Below are positions 17,551 to 26,916 of a stretch of 64,000 bases of DNA, piece after piece; within the stretch, counting starts at the first letter, position 1, and each line of letters opens with the position of its first letter. The stretch is taken from assembly GCA_046295655.1 (NCBI GenBank), contig JBKBMT010000003.1, positions 34,580 through 98,579 of the forward strand, given 5' to 3'. The translations under genes were made by a program, and so were the position numbers. This stretch comes from JBKBMT01 sp046295655. Its GTDB lineage: Bacteria; Pseudomonadota; Alphaproteobacteria; Rhodobacterales; Rhodobacteraceae. The notes beneath the pieces were generated by a model, which saw only the letters and a program-made list of their open reading frames with translations, did no database searches and had not been told where the DNA came from.

Positions 17551-19245
17551 ATGGATTCATACCTGCTGAACGCGTTCTACGAGATTGCCCTTCTGGTGCT
17601 GCTTGCGGCGGCCGTGGGCTTCGTCGGCCTGCTGATGCGCCAGCCGCTGGTGGTGGCCTTCATCGCCGTCGGCGTGCTGGCCGGACCGGGCGCGCTGGGA
17701 ATTGTCAGTTCCACCGAATTCATCGGGACGCTCAGCCAGATCTCGATCTCGGTCCTGCTGTTCCTCGTCGGGCTCAAGCTCGACGTCGGCCTCGTTCGCA
17801 GCCTCGGGAAGGTCGCGGTCGCCACCGGCCTCGGGCAGGTCGGGTTCACGGCGGCCTTCGGGTTCCTGATCTGTCTGGCGCTTGGCCTCGACTGGGTCAC
17901 CGCGCTCTACGTCGCCGTGGCGCTGACCTTCTCGTCCACGATCATCATCGTCAAGCTCCTGTCGGACAAGCAGGAGATTGCGGCACTGCACGGCAAGATC
18001 GCGCTCGGTTTCCTGATCGTGCAGGACATCTTCGTGGTGCTGGCCATGGTTGCCCTGTCGGCGATCGGGGTGGGTGCCGCGGGCGGGGGCGGACAGGCGG
18101 CGGACCTCGCGCGGCTGGTGGTGGGTGGCGCGCTGATGCTGGCCTTCGCGGCCGCCTTCATTCGCTGGGCCGCCGACCCGTTGCTGCGCCAGATCGCGCG
18201 GTCGCCCGAGTTGCTGGTGATCTTCGCCGTGGGTTGGGCGGCGGGGCTGGCGGCGGCGGGGGATGCGGTGGGCTTCGGCAAGGAACTCGGCGGCCTGCTG
18301 GCCGGCGTCTCGCTGGCCTCGACCCAGTACCGCGAGGCGATCGGCTCGCGCCTCGCGTCCCTGCGCGACTTCCTGCTGCTGTTCTTCTTCATCAATCTCG
18401 GCGCAACGCTCGATCTTTCGACGCTCGGCGCCCAGATATTCCCTGCGGTGGTGTTGTCGCTGTTCGTGCTGATCGGCAACCCGCTGATCGTCCTCGCCAT
18501 CATGGGATACATGGGCTACCGCAAGCGCACCGGGTTCCTTGCCGGACTGACGGTGGCGCAGATCTCGGAATTCAGCCTGATCTTCATGGCCATGGGCATC
18601 GCCCTGGGCCATGTGGGCGAGGCTGCCATGGGTCTTGTCACGCTCGTCGGTCTCGTCACCATCGCGCTGTCGGTCTACATGATCACCTGGTCGCACAAGC
18701 TTTACGACCTGTGCGAGCCGTTCCTCGGCCTGTTCGAGCGGCGCAATCCATTCCGCGAGACTGCCGCCGACGACCCGGGCGCCGACCAGCCGACGCATGA
18801 TGTCCTGATCTTCGGTCTCGGCCGATACGGCTGCCGGATCGGGCGCGAGTTGCACGAGCGGGGCCTGTCGGTGCTCGGGGTGGACTTCGACCCCGAGGCT
18901 CTGACGAACTGGCGCCGCATGGGACTGGAGGCACGGTTCGGCGATGCGACCGACCCGGAATTCATCGCGCATCTCCCTCTCTCCGGCGTGCGTGCCGTGG
19001 TCTCGGCCGTTCCCCGCGGGCGCGGGCCGCTGACCGAGGCAGATCCGCAGATCGCTCTCATGGACGGATTGCGCGCGGCGGGGTTCGGCGGAAAGGTGGT
19101 GCTGAGCGTGAACGATGCCGCCGACGGCGACGCCTTGCGCCAGCGCGGCGCGGACCTGATCCTGACCCCTTTCGACGATGCCGCTTCCTATGCTGCCGAA
19201 CTGCTGGCCGGTCAGGTCGGCAACGGGGCGTCGGCCTTGAGCTGA
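17551..19245 (+). CDS. Kef-type cation:proton antiporter (CPA2) with TrkA-N domain
   Basis: 564-residue inner-membrane transporter. About twelve helices cover residues 1-390, with the CPA2 hallmarks VALTFSSTIIIVKLL and GFLIVQDIFVVL, where the Asp is the ion-coupling site. GKELGGLLAGVSLA lies in the second half. A cytosolic Rossmann-type RCK/TrkA-N domain follows (DVLIFGLGRYGCRIGREL, about residues 405-550). This matches KefB/KefC-like K+/H+ antiporters regulated by nucleotide or glutathione binding; the ion is not certain. Its last 34 bases overlap the end of the convergent Lrp gene. Confidence 0.93.
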   Translation: MDSYLLNAFYEIALLVLLAAAVGFVGLLMRQPLVVAFIAVGVLAGPGALGIVSSTEFIGTLSQISISVLLFLVGLKLDVGLVRSLGKVAVATGLGQVGFTAAFGFLICLALGLDWVTALYVAVALTFSSTIIIVKLLSDKQEIAALHGKIALGFLIVQDIFVVLAMVALSAIGVGAAGGGGQAADLARLVVGGALMLAFAAAFIRWAADPLLRQIARSPELLVIFAVGWAAGLAAAGDAVGFGKELGGLLAGVSLASTQYREAIGSRLASLRDFLLLFFFINLGATLDLSTLGAQIFPAVVLSLFVLIGNPLIVLAIMGYMGYRKRTGFLAGLTVAQISEFSLIFMAMGIALGHVGEAAMGLVTLVGLVTIALSVYMITWSHKLYDLCEPFLGLFERRNPFRETAADDPGADQPTHDVLIFGLGRYGCRIGRELHERGLSVLGVDFDPEALTNWRRMGLEARFGDATDPEFIAHLPLSGVRAVVSAVPRGRGPLTEADPQIALMDGLRAAGFGGKVVLSVNDAADGDALRQRGADLILTPFDDAASYAAELLAGQVGNGASALS

Positions 19246-19688
19246 GCCATCACGATCTGGCTCTGCACCCGCGCCACCGACGGATGCGGCAGCAGCACCT
19301 CGTGGATCAGGCGGTTCAGCCCGCCCAGATCGCGGCACCAGACCCGCAGCAGGTAATCGGCCTCGCCGGTCAGCGTCCAGGCGCTGATGATCTCCGGCCG
19401 GGTGGACACGAGCGAGGCGAAGGCGCGCGCCGCCTCCGGGGCGTGGCTGGCCATCTGCACCTGAACGAAGGCCTGCACTGCAAGGCCCAGCCGCGCCGGA
19501 TCGACCCGGGCGGCGTAACCGATGATGTAGCCGGCAGCCTCGAGCCGCTGCCGCCGCCGCCCCGCCTGGCTGGCCGAAAGACCGAGCCTGTCACCAAGCG
19601 CGTCGGTGGTCAGGTTCGCGTCGCGCTGCAGCTCGGCCAGAAGTCGCGAATCGGTGGCGTCCAGTGTGGGCGAGACTTCTGCGCTCAT
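19212..19688 (-). CDS. Lrp/AsnC family transcriptional regulator, divergent from HPPD
   Basis: 158-residue regulator from ATG 19688. The N-terminal HTH (LDATDSRLLAELQRDANLTTDALGDRLGLS...) is followed by the RAM/AsnC ligand-binding domain with GYAARVDPARLG, TGEADYLLRV and HEVLLPHPSV. The RAM domain usually senses an amino acid and oligomerises. It faces the 4-hydroxyphenylpyruvate dioxygenase gene with 116 bp between starts, so tyrosine or a related amino acid is the likely effector and HPPD the likely target. A 15-bp dyad just upstream of its start could be its operator. Confidence 0.9.
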   Translation of the reverse strand: MSAEVSPTLDATDSRLLAELQRDANLTTDALGDRLGLSASQAGRRRQRLEAAGYIIGYAARVDPARLGLAVQAFVQVQMASHAPEAARAFASLVSTRPEIISAWTLTGEADYLLRVWCRDLGGLNRLIHEVLLPHPSVARVQSQIVMAQLKADAPLPT

Positions 19689-19699
19689 GGCCGGTTTCC

Positions 19700-19732
19700 T
19701 GCGGATTCTCCGCATGCTTTTAGCGGATTTTC
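19700..19732. promoter_or_regulatory. Candidate Lrp operator in the lrp-hpd divergent promoter
   Basis: A perfect 15-bp dyad TGCGGATTCTCCGCA (19700-19714) lies 11 bp before the lrp ATG. A second half-site, GCGGATTTTC at 19723, repeats GCGGATTCTC at 19701 with a 22-bp period, close to two helical turns. That spacing suits the cooperative binding of an Lrp octamer. Function is inferred from position and symmetry. Confidence 0.45.
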
Positions 19733-19804
19733 TCGAAGAACGCGCGCATTTCCCGCGCCAAGTGCGGCACAAAACATGCATTCCGCGCACAGGAGAACAT
19801 CATC

Positions 19805-20902
19805 ATGGGTCCGTTCCCGCACGCAGCGCCCCGCGCCGCGATCACCAAGGACAATCCGGCCGGCACCGACGGCTTCGAATTCGTCGAGTTCGCGCATCCC
19901 GAACCCGAGAAGCTGCGCGATCTGTTCCGCATGATGGGCTACACGATGACGGCCCGGCACCGGACGAAGGCGATCGAGCTGTGGCAGCAGGGTGACATCA
20001 CCTATGTCCTGAACGACGAGCCGGGCAGCCACGCCCGCCGGTTCGTCGAGGAACACGGGCCCTGCGCCCCCTCGATGTGCTGGCGCGTGGTCAATGCGCA
20101 GCACGCCTTCGATCATGCCGTGGCGAAGGGGGCGACGCCCTATACCGCCGACGACCGCGCGCTGGACCTGCCGGCCATCGTGGGGATCGGCGGCAGCCTG
20201 ATCTACTTCACCGACAGCTACGGCGTGGCGAACCCCTATGATGCCGAATTCGACTGGGTGGCGCCCGCCAAGCCCGCGGGTGTGGGCTTCTACTATCTCG
20301 ACCACCTGACCCACAACGTCCACAAGGGCAACATGGACGTCTGGTTCCGGTTCTACGGCAACATCTTCAACTTCCGCGAGATCCGGTTCTTCGACATCGA
20401 GGGCAAGTTCACCGGCCTCTTCAGCCGGGCGCTGACATCGCCCTGCGGCCGTATCCGCATCCCGATCAACGAGGATCGCGGCGAGACCGGTCAGATCGTC
20501 GAATACCTCAAGCGCTACAAGGGCGAGGGGATCCAGCACATCGCTGTCGGCACCGAGAACATCTACGACAGTGTCGATGCGATCGCCGAACGCGGTCTGC
20601 GTTTCATGCCGAAGCCCCCGATGACCTACTACGAGCAGAGCCACGACCGCGTGCAGGGACACGAGGAGCCGATCGACAGGATGGCGAAGCACGGCATCCT
20701 GATCGACGGCGAGGGCGTGGTGGACGGCGGCGAGACGAAGATCCTGTTGCAGATCTTTTCCAAGACCGTGATCGGCCCGATCTTCTTCGAGTTCATCCAG
20801 CGCAAGGGCGACGACGGGTTCGGCGAGGGCAACTTCAAGGCCCTTTTCGAGTCGATCGAAGCCGACCAGATCGCGAGGGGCGTGCTGGAACCGACGAAAT
20901 AA
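19805..20902 (+). CDS. hpd: 4-hydroxyphenylpyruvate dioxygenase
   Basis: Iron(II) dioxygenase that converts 4-hydroxyphenylpyruvate to homogentisate in tyrosine degradation. It has 365 residues, the usual bacterial length, arranged as two vicinal-oxygen-chelate halves. The three iron ligands are in the C-terminal half: His of YLDHLTHNV, His of IQHIAVGT, and Glu of FFEFIQRKG. AGGAGAACATCATC precedes the ATG. It stands divergent to an Lrp-type regulator. The later homogentisate genes (hmgA, maiA, fahA) are not adjacent. Confidence 0.96.
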   Translation: MGPFPHAAPRAAITKDNPAGTDGFEFVEFAHPEPEKLRDLFRMMGYTMTARHRTKAIELWQQGDITYVLNDEPGSHARRFVEEHGPCAPSMCWRVVNAQHAFDHAVAKGATPYTADDRALDLPAIVGIGGSLIYFTDSYGVANPYDAEFDWVAPAKPAGVGFYYLDHLTHNVHKGNMDVWFRFYGNIFNFREIRFFDIEGKFTGLFSRALTSPCGRIRIPINEDRGETGQIVEYLKRYKGEGIQHIAVGTENIYDSVDAIAERGLRFMPKPPMTYYEQSHDRVQGHEEPIDRMAKHGILIDGEGVVDGGETKILLQIFSKTVIGPIFFEFIQRKGDDGFGEGNFKALFESIEADQIARGVLEPTK

Positions 20903-20937
20903 CCGAGGGGGCGAAAGTCCACCGAGGGGGGAGGGGG

Positions 20938-20965
20938 CGGGCGGTGCCAGTGGCGCCGCCCGTTT
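20938..20965 (+). terminator. Terminator between hpd and the convergent 1219-aa gene
   Basis: Eleven-base-pair stem with one G-U pair (20938-20948 with 20952-20962), 3-base loop, followed on the plus strand by TTTCCGTT. It lies 35 bp after the hpd stop and within 5 bp of the convergent gene's stop, so it may serve both. Confidence 0.65.
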
Positions 20966-20969
20966 CCGT

Positions 20970-23900
20970 TCAGCCGCGGGGCAGCGCGAGGGTCTCGACC
21001 CGGCCACCCTTCTGAAGCTGCAGTTCGCTCTGCCCGATGGCGATGACCTGTCCGCCGTCCAGCCGGTCGCCGACGCGCACCTGAACGAACCGCCCGTTGG
21101 GCTGGCGGACCAGGGCGTGGCGGTTGTTCGCGGTGCCGTAGACCCCGATCAGGTTCAGCCGGTTCAGGCTGATCGCGCGGGTCACGGTCGCCTGCCGCGC
21201 GACCGAGGCGCGGGTCGGGATGTTCGGCACCGCCGACGGGCTGATGTCGGGCTCGTCGTCCTCGATCACCATGTCGCGGCCGCTGTTGCGCAGACCGCCA
21301 CTGCCCGAACTCGACGGCTGCCTCGGGGCCGCGGCGGCGACGGCGGCGGGCGTCGGCGCCTGTGCCTGTGCCGGTGCGGTCTCCGGTTGAGGTTGGGCGC
21401 GGATCGCCGCGGCGACGGCTGCCTCTACCGTGCGGGTGAAGTTCGCCGGCCGCTCCGCCGGGCGGCGCGATATGGCGACGGCCGTTGCGTTGGCGCGGGC
21501 GGCTTCCTCGGCGGCCCGGGCGGCGGCGGCCGCCGCTTCGGCCTGGGCGCGCGCCTCGGCCTCTGCCAGGGCAACGATCGAGGCCGGGCGGGCGCGGGGG
21601 ATGGGGCTTTGCGACCTGTCGCCCGGCTGGGCACCGACGTCCGGGGCAGGAATTGGCGCGATGACCGGCGCGGCGGCGGCGGGCGGCCCTTCGGTCGCAG
21701 GCGCCGGTGCGGGCGCCGCGGCCGGCTGGGTCGGTTCCGGTTCGGTCGGCGTTCGCGTCGCGGCGGGCAAGCCGGCGCGCGGTTCCGGGCGGGCCTGCGG
21801 CCGGAAGCCGGCCAAGGCAGGGATCGCCTCGAAGGTTTCGGCCGGTTCGGGTGCGACCGGGCCGGCGCCCAGAAGGCTGGGCGACCCGGCAGCCGGGGCG
21901 GCCGGTTCGGGCTGCGCAGGTTCCGGTTCGGAGGCTGCCGCGGCGACTTCCGGCGCGGGCGCATCGCCGGATGCCGGCGTGTCCTGCCCCGATGCGGCGA
22001 TCGTCGCAGCGTCGTCGGCCAGACGATCCTCGGCGGCCTCTGCCGCGGGGCCGGCCTCCGGCTCGGCATCGCCGGGGCGCGGAGGTGGCAGCCGCGACGG
22101 CCTCCCCGCGACAAGCATCACGCCGTCGGGGGTGACAATGCCCTCCGGCGTGGCAAGGATGGTGCCATCGGGGGCGAAACGATAGACCGCTCCGAACGGC
22201 GGCGCACTGGCCTGCACCTGGGGCAGCCCGTCGCCTCCGGCTTCCGGCAGCGATGCGAGGCGCGCAACGGGCGCAGGCGAAAGCGCCGGGTCCGGCAGGG
22301 CAAGGAAGATCTCGTCTACGGGTTCGCCAGGGCTTGCCGCGCCGGCAGCCCGCGTCGGCGTGTCGGCATCGCTGATCGCGGATGGCTGCGGCGCCTCCGG
22401 CACGGCCGGTTCTTCTTGGGCTGCTTCTGCTACCCTCTCAGCCTCGCCCGGTGCCGCCTCGGGTTCGCCGGTCGCTTCCGTCACGGATGGTGCGGCGTCG
22501 GGTTCCGCGCGGGGTTCCGTCGTCAGGGTCGTCGCCGCCGCCTCGGCCTGAGCCGTCTCCGATGCCGGATCCGCCGCGACGGCCTCGGTCTCGGCTGGCG
22601 CAGGTGCGTCCGCGGCTTCCGCAGTCTCCAGCCCGGCATCGGCTTCCGCTTCGGCCAGGGCTTCGGCCACGGCGCGGTCGATGTCGGCCACGTCGGGTGT
22701 CACCGCTTCCGGTTCGGCGGCCAGTGCGTCCTCCGCTGCCGGCGGCTCGGCCTGGGCCGTCGTGGTGTCCTCGAGGGCTGCCTCCGATTCAGTGTCCGAA
22801 GCGGTCCGGGGCAGCGGCTCCGGCGCGCGAACGGTGTCGACACCGCCCAGCCGCGTCGTCTCGGACTCACCAGGGGCAGCATCATCGCTGCGCTGCGGGG
22901 TGCCATCGAGAAACAGGGCAGCCCAAAGCCCGACCAGCAGCAGAAGCAGCAGCAAGGCGCCCGTCAGCGCCAACCCGAGAAAGCGCGGCTTGCCTCCGAC
23001 GGCGGGTCGAGATCCGAAGCGGGCCAGGGCCTCTTCGGGCGGCTTCTGCGTCTGGGGCAGCGGTTGCGGTTGCGGGGCGGCCGCCTTCTGCCCCTGGGCC
23101 GGTCTTGCCGGACCGCCCGAGCGCCCCTGCGTTCGAGCCGGCGGCGCGGTGGCGGTCTTGCGCGGTCTCTCCCGCTCGGCGAAGGACTGCAAGGCCTTCG
23201 CGACCGAAGGAGGCACGCTCTGCCGGTCCCGCAGGTCGTTGCGCCGCGGGGCCGTGACGGTTTCGCTCTGGGCCGGCGCGGCGGGAGCCGGCGGCTGGAC
23301 TGCGGGGGCAGCCGGTGCTTCGGCCGCCAGGGTGGCCGCAAGCCGCGCCGGGTCGGGCGGTGTCGCGGCTGGGGTGGGCCTCGGCGCACCGGATCCGGCT
23401 GCGCCGGCCAGCACGGGCTCCGGCTGCGGTGCGGTCTGCGGTTGCGGTGCGGTCTGCGGCGCCGGTGCCGGCCTTTCCGGCGCGCTGGTGTTCTGGCCGG
23501 CGGACGATACGGCCGGAGCGCCCGTTCGTTTGTCCGCCGCCGATGCCGGGACCGGCCGATCCGTGGCGTCGGGACTCGCCGACTCCCTGTGCGCAGGGGC
23601 CGGAGCGGCATCAGCCGGCCCGGATGTCGGCGGCGGGGATGGTGCCGGACGGTCGGCTGCACTTTTGGCGGTGGGCGCACCCTGCGGTTCGGGCTGCGCG
23701 ACCCTTTCCGCCATTGTCTGCCCCTGCGACGTTCCGGCCTCACCCCCCTTGCGGCCGGGAGGACGTGGCGGCTTCGGCGCTGGCGCGGGCGGCGGTGCCG
23801 GCCTCGGCGCGGCCTCGGAGCCGGCGTGCGGCACAGCGGACGGCCTGGCCGGCGCGGGCGGGGGCGGTGCCGGAGTGGCGACTGCGGGCGCTGGCGCCGG

Positions 23901-24629
23901 CTTCGGCTCCGCAGGGGCCGCAGATTTGGGTGCCGGGGCGTCGGATGTCGAGGCCGCCTGCCCGGGCGGCGCCGCCGGCTTGTCCGCCTGCCGGTTTGCG
24001 CCTGCGTCTGCCTCCGCAGCACCATCAACGGCAGGGGGTGCAGCGTCTGTCGGTCGGCCCTGCGACTGCGAGGCAACCGTTGCACGCGGCACGATGCGGA
24101 TGGGCTCCTGGTCGCGCTGGAACCGTTCCGCATCTGCGGCTCCGCCCGACGCCGCCACGCCATGCCCGAACCAGGGTTCGCCGCCGAAGCGGCCCGGTTC
24201 CGGCATCGCGACGAAACCGACGGGGTTGAACCGGTGCTCCTTCGCGAAGGCTTCGGCCTCGGCGAGTGTCTCGCGCGCGACAACGGCCACCTGCACGGTA
24301 TCGCCGGTGCCGGACCAGTCGAACACCAGATCGTCCACGTCGTAGGGCGTGCGCCCTTCGAGCGCGGCGGCAATCTGACGCCGCCGGTCGCCGGGGCCGG
24401 GGCCGGGCGCCTCGATCGCCGTGTAGAGGATCTCGCTGTTCGGGATGACCACCTTGGTGGCAAAACCCTGCGGTTCCAGCCCGGCCGCATTGCGCCGCAG
24501 ATACGAGACCGCACCGGCAAGATCGGGCTCGTCGGTCGCCACTGCGCCCAGTTCGATCCAGCCCTGCGCCGTCCGGTGCAGCAGGGCGATCCGGTCATGC
24601 GCCAGTGTCAGGGCAAAATTCGGTTTCAT
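20970..24629 (-). CDS. 1219-residue membrane-spanning low-complexity protein with PilP/GspC-like C-terminus
   Basis: Very large protein with three parts. Residues 1-170 look like a folded cytosolic domain (LAHDRIALLHRT..., RRQIAAALEGRTPYDVDDLVFDW, VQVAVVARETL) reminiscent of PilM/GspL actin-like assembly domains. Residues 170-540 and 575-1125 are Pro/Ala/Glu-rich and probably disordered. One membrane helix (LGLALTGALLLLLLLVGLW) sits at about 546-566. The last 80 residues (NRLNLIGVYGTANNRHALVR, FVQVRVGDRLDGGQVIAIG) match the homology region of GspC or PilP. No other type II secretion or type IV pilus genes adjoin. Reading runs minus, and the opposite strand is also open by composition only. 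Confidence 0.8.
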   Translation of the reverse strand: MKPNFALTLAHDRIALLHRTAQGWIELGAVATDEPDLAGAVSYLRRNAAGLEPQGFATKVVIPNSEILYTAIEAPGPGPGDRRRQIAAALEGRTPYDVDDLVFDWSGTGDTVQVAVVARETLAEAEAFAKEHRFNPVGFVAMPEPGRFGGEPWFGHGVAASGGAADAERFQRDQEPIRIVPRATVASQSQGRPTDAAPPAVDGAAEADAGANRQADKPAAPPGQAASTSDAPAPKSAAPAEPKPAPAPAVATPAPPPPAPARPSAVPHAGSEAAPRPAPPPAPAPKPPRPPGRKGGEAGTSQGQTMAERVAQPEPQGAPTAKSAADRPAPSPPPTSGPADAAPAPAHRESASPDATDRPVPASAADKRTGAPAVSSAGQNTSAPERPAPAPQTAPQPQTAPQPEPVLAGAAGSGAPRPTPAATPPDPARLAATLAAEAPAAPAVQPPAPAAPAQSETVTAPRRNDLRDRQSVPPSVAKALQSFAERERPRKTATAPPARTQGRSGGPARPAQGQKAAAPQPQPLPQTQKPPEEALARFGSRPAVGGKPRFLGLALTGALLLLLLLVGLWAALFLDGTPQRSDDAAPGESETTRLGGVDTVRAPEPLPRTASDTESEAALEDTTTAQAEPPAAEDALAAEPEAVTPDVADIDRAVAEALAEAEADAGLETAEAADAPAPAETEAVAADPASETAQAEAAATTLTTEPRAEPDAAPSVTEATGEPEAAPGEAERVAEAAQEEPAVPEAPQPSAISDADTPTRAAGAASPGEPVDEIFLALPDPALSPAPVARLASLPEAGGDGLPQVQASAPPFGAVYRFAPDGTILATPEGIVTPDGVMLVAGRPSRLPPPRPGDAEPEAGPAAEAAEDRLADDAATIAASGQDTPASGDAPAPEVAAAASEPEPAQPEPAAPAAGSPSLLGAGPVAPEPAETFEAIPALAGFRPQARPEPRAGLPAATRTPTEPEPTQPAAAPAPAPATEGPPAAAAPVIAPIPAPDVGAQPGDRSQSPIPRARPASIVALAEAEARAQAEAAAAAARAAEEAARANATAVAISRRPAERPANFTRTVEAAVAAAIRAQPQPETAPAQAQAPTPAAVAAAAPRQPSSSGSGGLRNSGRDMVIEDDEPDISPSAVPNIPTRASVARQATVTRAISLNRLNLIGVYGTANNRHALVRQPNGRFVQVRVGDRLDGGQVIAIGQSELQLQKGGRVETLALPRG

Positions 24630-24789
24630 GTCGCGGGTCTAGCACATGATGAAGCCGGGGAGGGAGTCCGTGGCGGCGATGGGCTGTCACTACAGCAGGA
24701 AATTGCCGAATGAAAGGAAAAGACGGTCACGGCTTCTTGCGGAACGAAGGCATCGATCCGATCTTGCGCCGGAACCTTGGAGACGGACC

Positions 24790-25497
24790 ATGAACCGGAT
24801 GTCGCGCTTCTTTCAGACCGTCGTGCTTGTCGTGGCGGTCGCCCTCGCACCGCTGACGGCCATGGCCGAGCCGATGCGGCTGTCGCTGGTCGGAGAGGGG
24901 CAGGTGGAGACGCGGCCCGACATGGCCAGCATCTCGATCGGTGTCGTGACCGAGGCGCGCACCGCTCAGGAGGCCTTGCGCGAGAACTCGGCCCGCGTCG
25001 CCGCAGTGCTGGATCGGCTCCGGGGTGCCGGGATCGAGGACCGCGACCTGCAGACCAGCGGCCTCGGCCTCGGGCCGCGGATGGAATACGCGCCGCAGCG
25101 CCAACCCCGGGTGGCGGGCTATCAGGCCACGAATACGGTGACGGTCCGGGTTCGCGACCTTGCCATTCTTGGCGGAGTGCTCGACGCCGCGGTGGCGGAC
25201 GGTGCCAACCAGTTGCAGGGCCTGTCGTTCGGCCTGTCCGACAGTCAGCCGGTGATGGACGAGGCCCGGCGTCGCGCCGTCGCCGATGCGCGTCGCAAGG
25301 CCGGGGTGATCGCCGAGGCTGCCGGCGTGAAGCTGGGGGCGATCCGCGAGATCAGCGAATCCGGCGGCTGGCACGCTCCCCAGCCGAGGATGCGCGGCAT
25401 GGCCATGGAGGCCGCTTCGGATTCGGTTCCGGTCGCCGAGGGCGAGGTCAGCTATTCGGTCTCGGTCTCGATCGTGTGGGATCTGCTGCCGGATTGA
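24790..25497 (+). CDS. SIMPL (DUF541) domain periplasmic protein
   Basis: 235-residue exported protein. ATG 24790 with GGAGA upstream gives a signal peptide ending at AMA (about residue 26). The SIMPL domain follows: LSLVGEGQVETRPDMASISIGV, then TNTVTVRVRDL and ARRRAVADARRKAGVIAEAAGVKLG. SIMPL proteins form oligomeric rings in the periplasm or outer membrane; some homologues (YggE) reduce oxidative stress. The function here is inferred from family only. It is divergent from the 1219-residue gene with 160 bp between. Confidence 0.92.
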   Translation: MNRMSRFFQTVVLVVAVALAPLTAMAEPMRLSLVGEGQVETRPDMASISIGVVTEARTAQEALRENSARVAAVLDRLRGAGIEDRDLQTSGLGLGPRMEYAPQRQPRVAGYQATNTVTVRVRDLAILGGVLDAAVADGANQLQGLSFGLSDSQPVMDEARRRAVADARRKAGVIAEAAGVKLGAIREISESGGWHAPQPRMRGMAMEAASDSVPVAEGEVSYSVSVSIVWDLLPD

Positions 25498-25629
25498 CCG
25501 GGCCGGAAGCGCGGTCATTCCGCGTCGATGCGTCTCATCCCCCGTCGCCGTGGGCGACCTGCGACCCGCCCTCAGGCGGCAATCGGAGGTCTGCCCCATT
25601 GCCTGCGCAGCTGCCCGGGACGGTCGCGT

Positions 25630-26916
25630 CTAGCCGACGGCCCGCGCCAGCGCCTGGTCCAGATCGGCGATCAGGTCGTCGGCATCCTCGATCCCGATCG
25701 ACAGGCGGACCACGTTCGGCGCGGCGCCGGCGGCCGTCTGCTGTTCGGGCGTAAGCTGCCGATGCGTGGTGCTGGCCGAGTGGATCACCAGGCTGCGGGT
25801 GTCGCCGAGGTTGGCGACGTGGCTGAACAGCTCCAGGCTGTTGACGAACTTCACGCAGGCGTCATAGCCACCCTTGATCGCAAAGGTGAACAGCGCCCCC
25901 GCGCCCTTGGGGCACACCGTCGCGACCCTGTGGTTCCAGGGCGAGGACTTGAGCCCGGCATAGGTCACCGCCTCGATCCGCGGATCCTTCTCCAGCCAGG
26001 CGGCGATCCGTTCCGCATTCTCGACGTGGCGCTGCATCCGCAGGCTGAGCGTCTCTATCCCGAGCAGCGTGTAATGGGCGGCCTGCGGGTTCATCGTCAT
26101 GCCCAGGTCGCGCAGTCCGATGGCGATGCCGTGAAAGATGTAGGCGAGGTTCCCGAACGTCTCGTGGAACTTCAGCCCGTGATACGCCGGTTCGGGGGCC
26201 GAGAGGCTGGGGAACTTGTCGCTGGCCGACCAGTCGAACTTGCCCGAGTCCACGATGGCACCTCCGGTCACGGTGCCGTTGCCGGTCAGGTATTTCGTGG
26301 TGGAATGCACGACCAGCGTCGCACCATGCTCTATGGGCCGGCAGAGGTAGGGTGTGGCAGAGGTGTTGTCGACGATCAGCGGCAGCCCGACCCTGTCTGC
26401 AACCTTCGCGACCGCAGGGAGGTCTGTGATGTAGCCGCCGGGGTTGGCGATCGACTCGCAGAAGATCGCGCGCGTGTCGTCGTCAACCGCGGCCTCGAGC
26501 GCCGCGAGATCATCGAAATCGACGAACCTGGCCGACCAGCCGAACTTGCGGATCGTGTTGTTGAACTGCTGCACGGTGCCGCCGTAGAGCCGGGTCGAAG
26601 CGACGACATTGCAGCCGGGCTGCATGAGAGGGAACAGGGCCATGATCTGCGCGGCATGGCCCGAGGAACAGCAGACCGCGCCCACTCCGCCCTCCAGCGT
26701 CGCGATCCGCTCTTGCAGGGCCGCGACGGTGGGGTTCGTCAGGCGGGAGTAGATATAGCCCACCTCCTGAAGGTTGAACAGCGCCGCAGCATGGTCGGCA
26801 TCGCGAAAGACATAGGCGGTGGTCTGGTAGATCGGAACCTGGCGGGCACCGGTCGCCGGATCGGGCCGGGCGCCGGCGTGGATCTGGAGCGTGTCGAAGC
26901 CGTAGGTGCGTGTCAT
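25630..26916 (-). CDS. metY: O-acetylhomoserine aminocarboxypropyltransferase (sulfhydrylase)
   Basis: PLP enzyme that makes homocysteine directly from O-acetylhomoserine and sulfide, linking sulfide from the sulfate-reduction operon to methionine. The 428 residues match MetY. Markers are YSRLTNPTV, SSGHAAQ, and the PLP-binding Lys in VHSTTKYLTGNGT, with SLGDTRSL-type sequence (NLGDTRSLVIHSAST) near the C-terminus. The long insertion that distinguishes MetY from MetB/MetZ is present. It is transcribed away from the first RTX gene and may use its own promoter. Confidence 0.94.
   Translation of the reverse strand: MTRTYGFDTLQIHAGARPDPATGARQVPIYQTTAYVFRDADHAAALFNLQEVGYIYSRLTNPTVAALQERIATLEGGVGAVCCSSGHAAQIMALFPLMQPGCNVVASTRLYGGTVQQFNNTIRKFGWSARFVDFDDLAALEAAVDDDTRAIFCESIANPGGYITDLPAVAKVADRVGLPLIVDNTSATPYLCRPIEHGATLVVHSTTKYLTGNGTVTGGAIVDSGKFDWSASDKFPSLSAPEPAYHGLKFHETFGNLAYIFHGIAIGLRDLGMTMNPQAAHYTLLGIETLSLRMQRHVENAERIAAWLEKDPRIEAVTYAGLKSSPWNHRVATVCPKGAGALFTFAIKGGYDACVKFVNSLELFSHVANLGDTRSLVIHSASTTHRQLTPEQQTAAGAAPNVVRLSIGIEDADDLIADLDQALARAVG

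Noticed and set aside
21117..24713. 1198-codon open frame antisense to the large low-complexity protein
   Set aside because: Its product is Arg/Gly/Cys-rich and compositionally odd. The open state results from G/C-biased codons of the real minus-strand gene; no domains or ribosome site.
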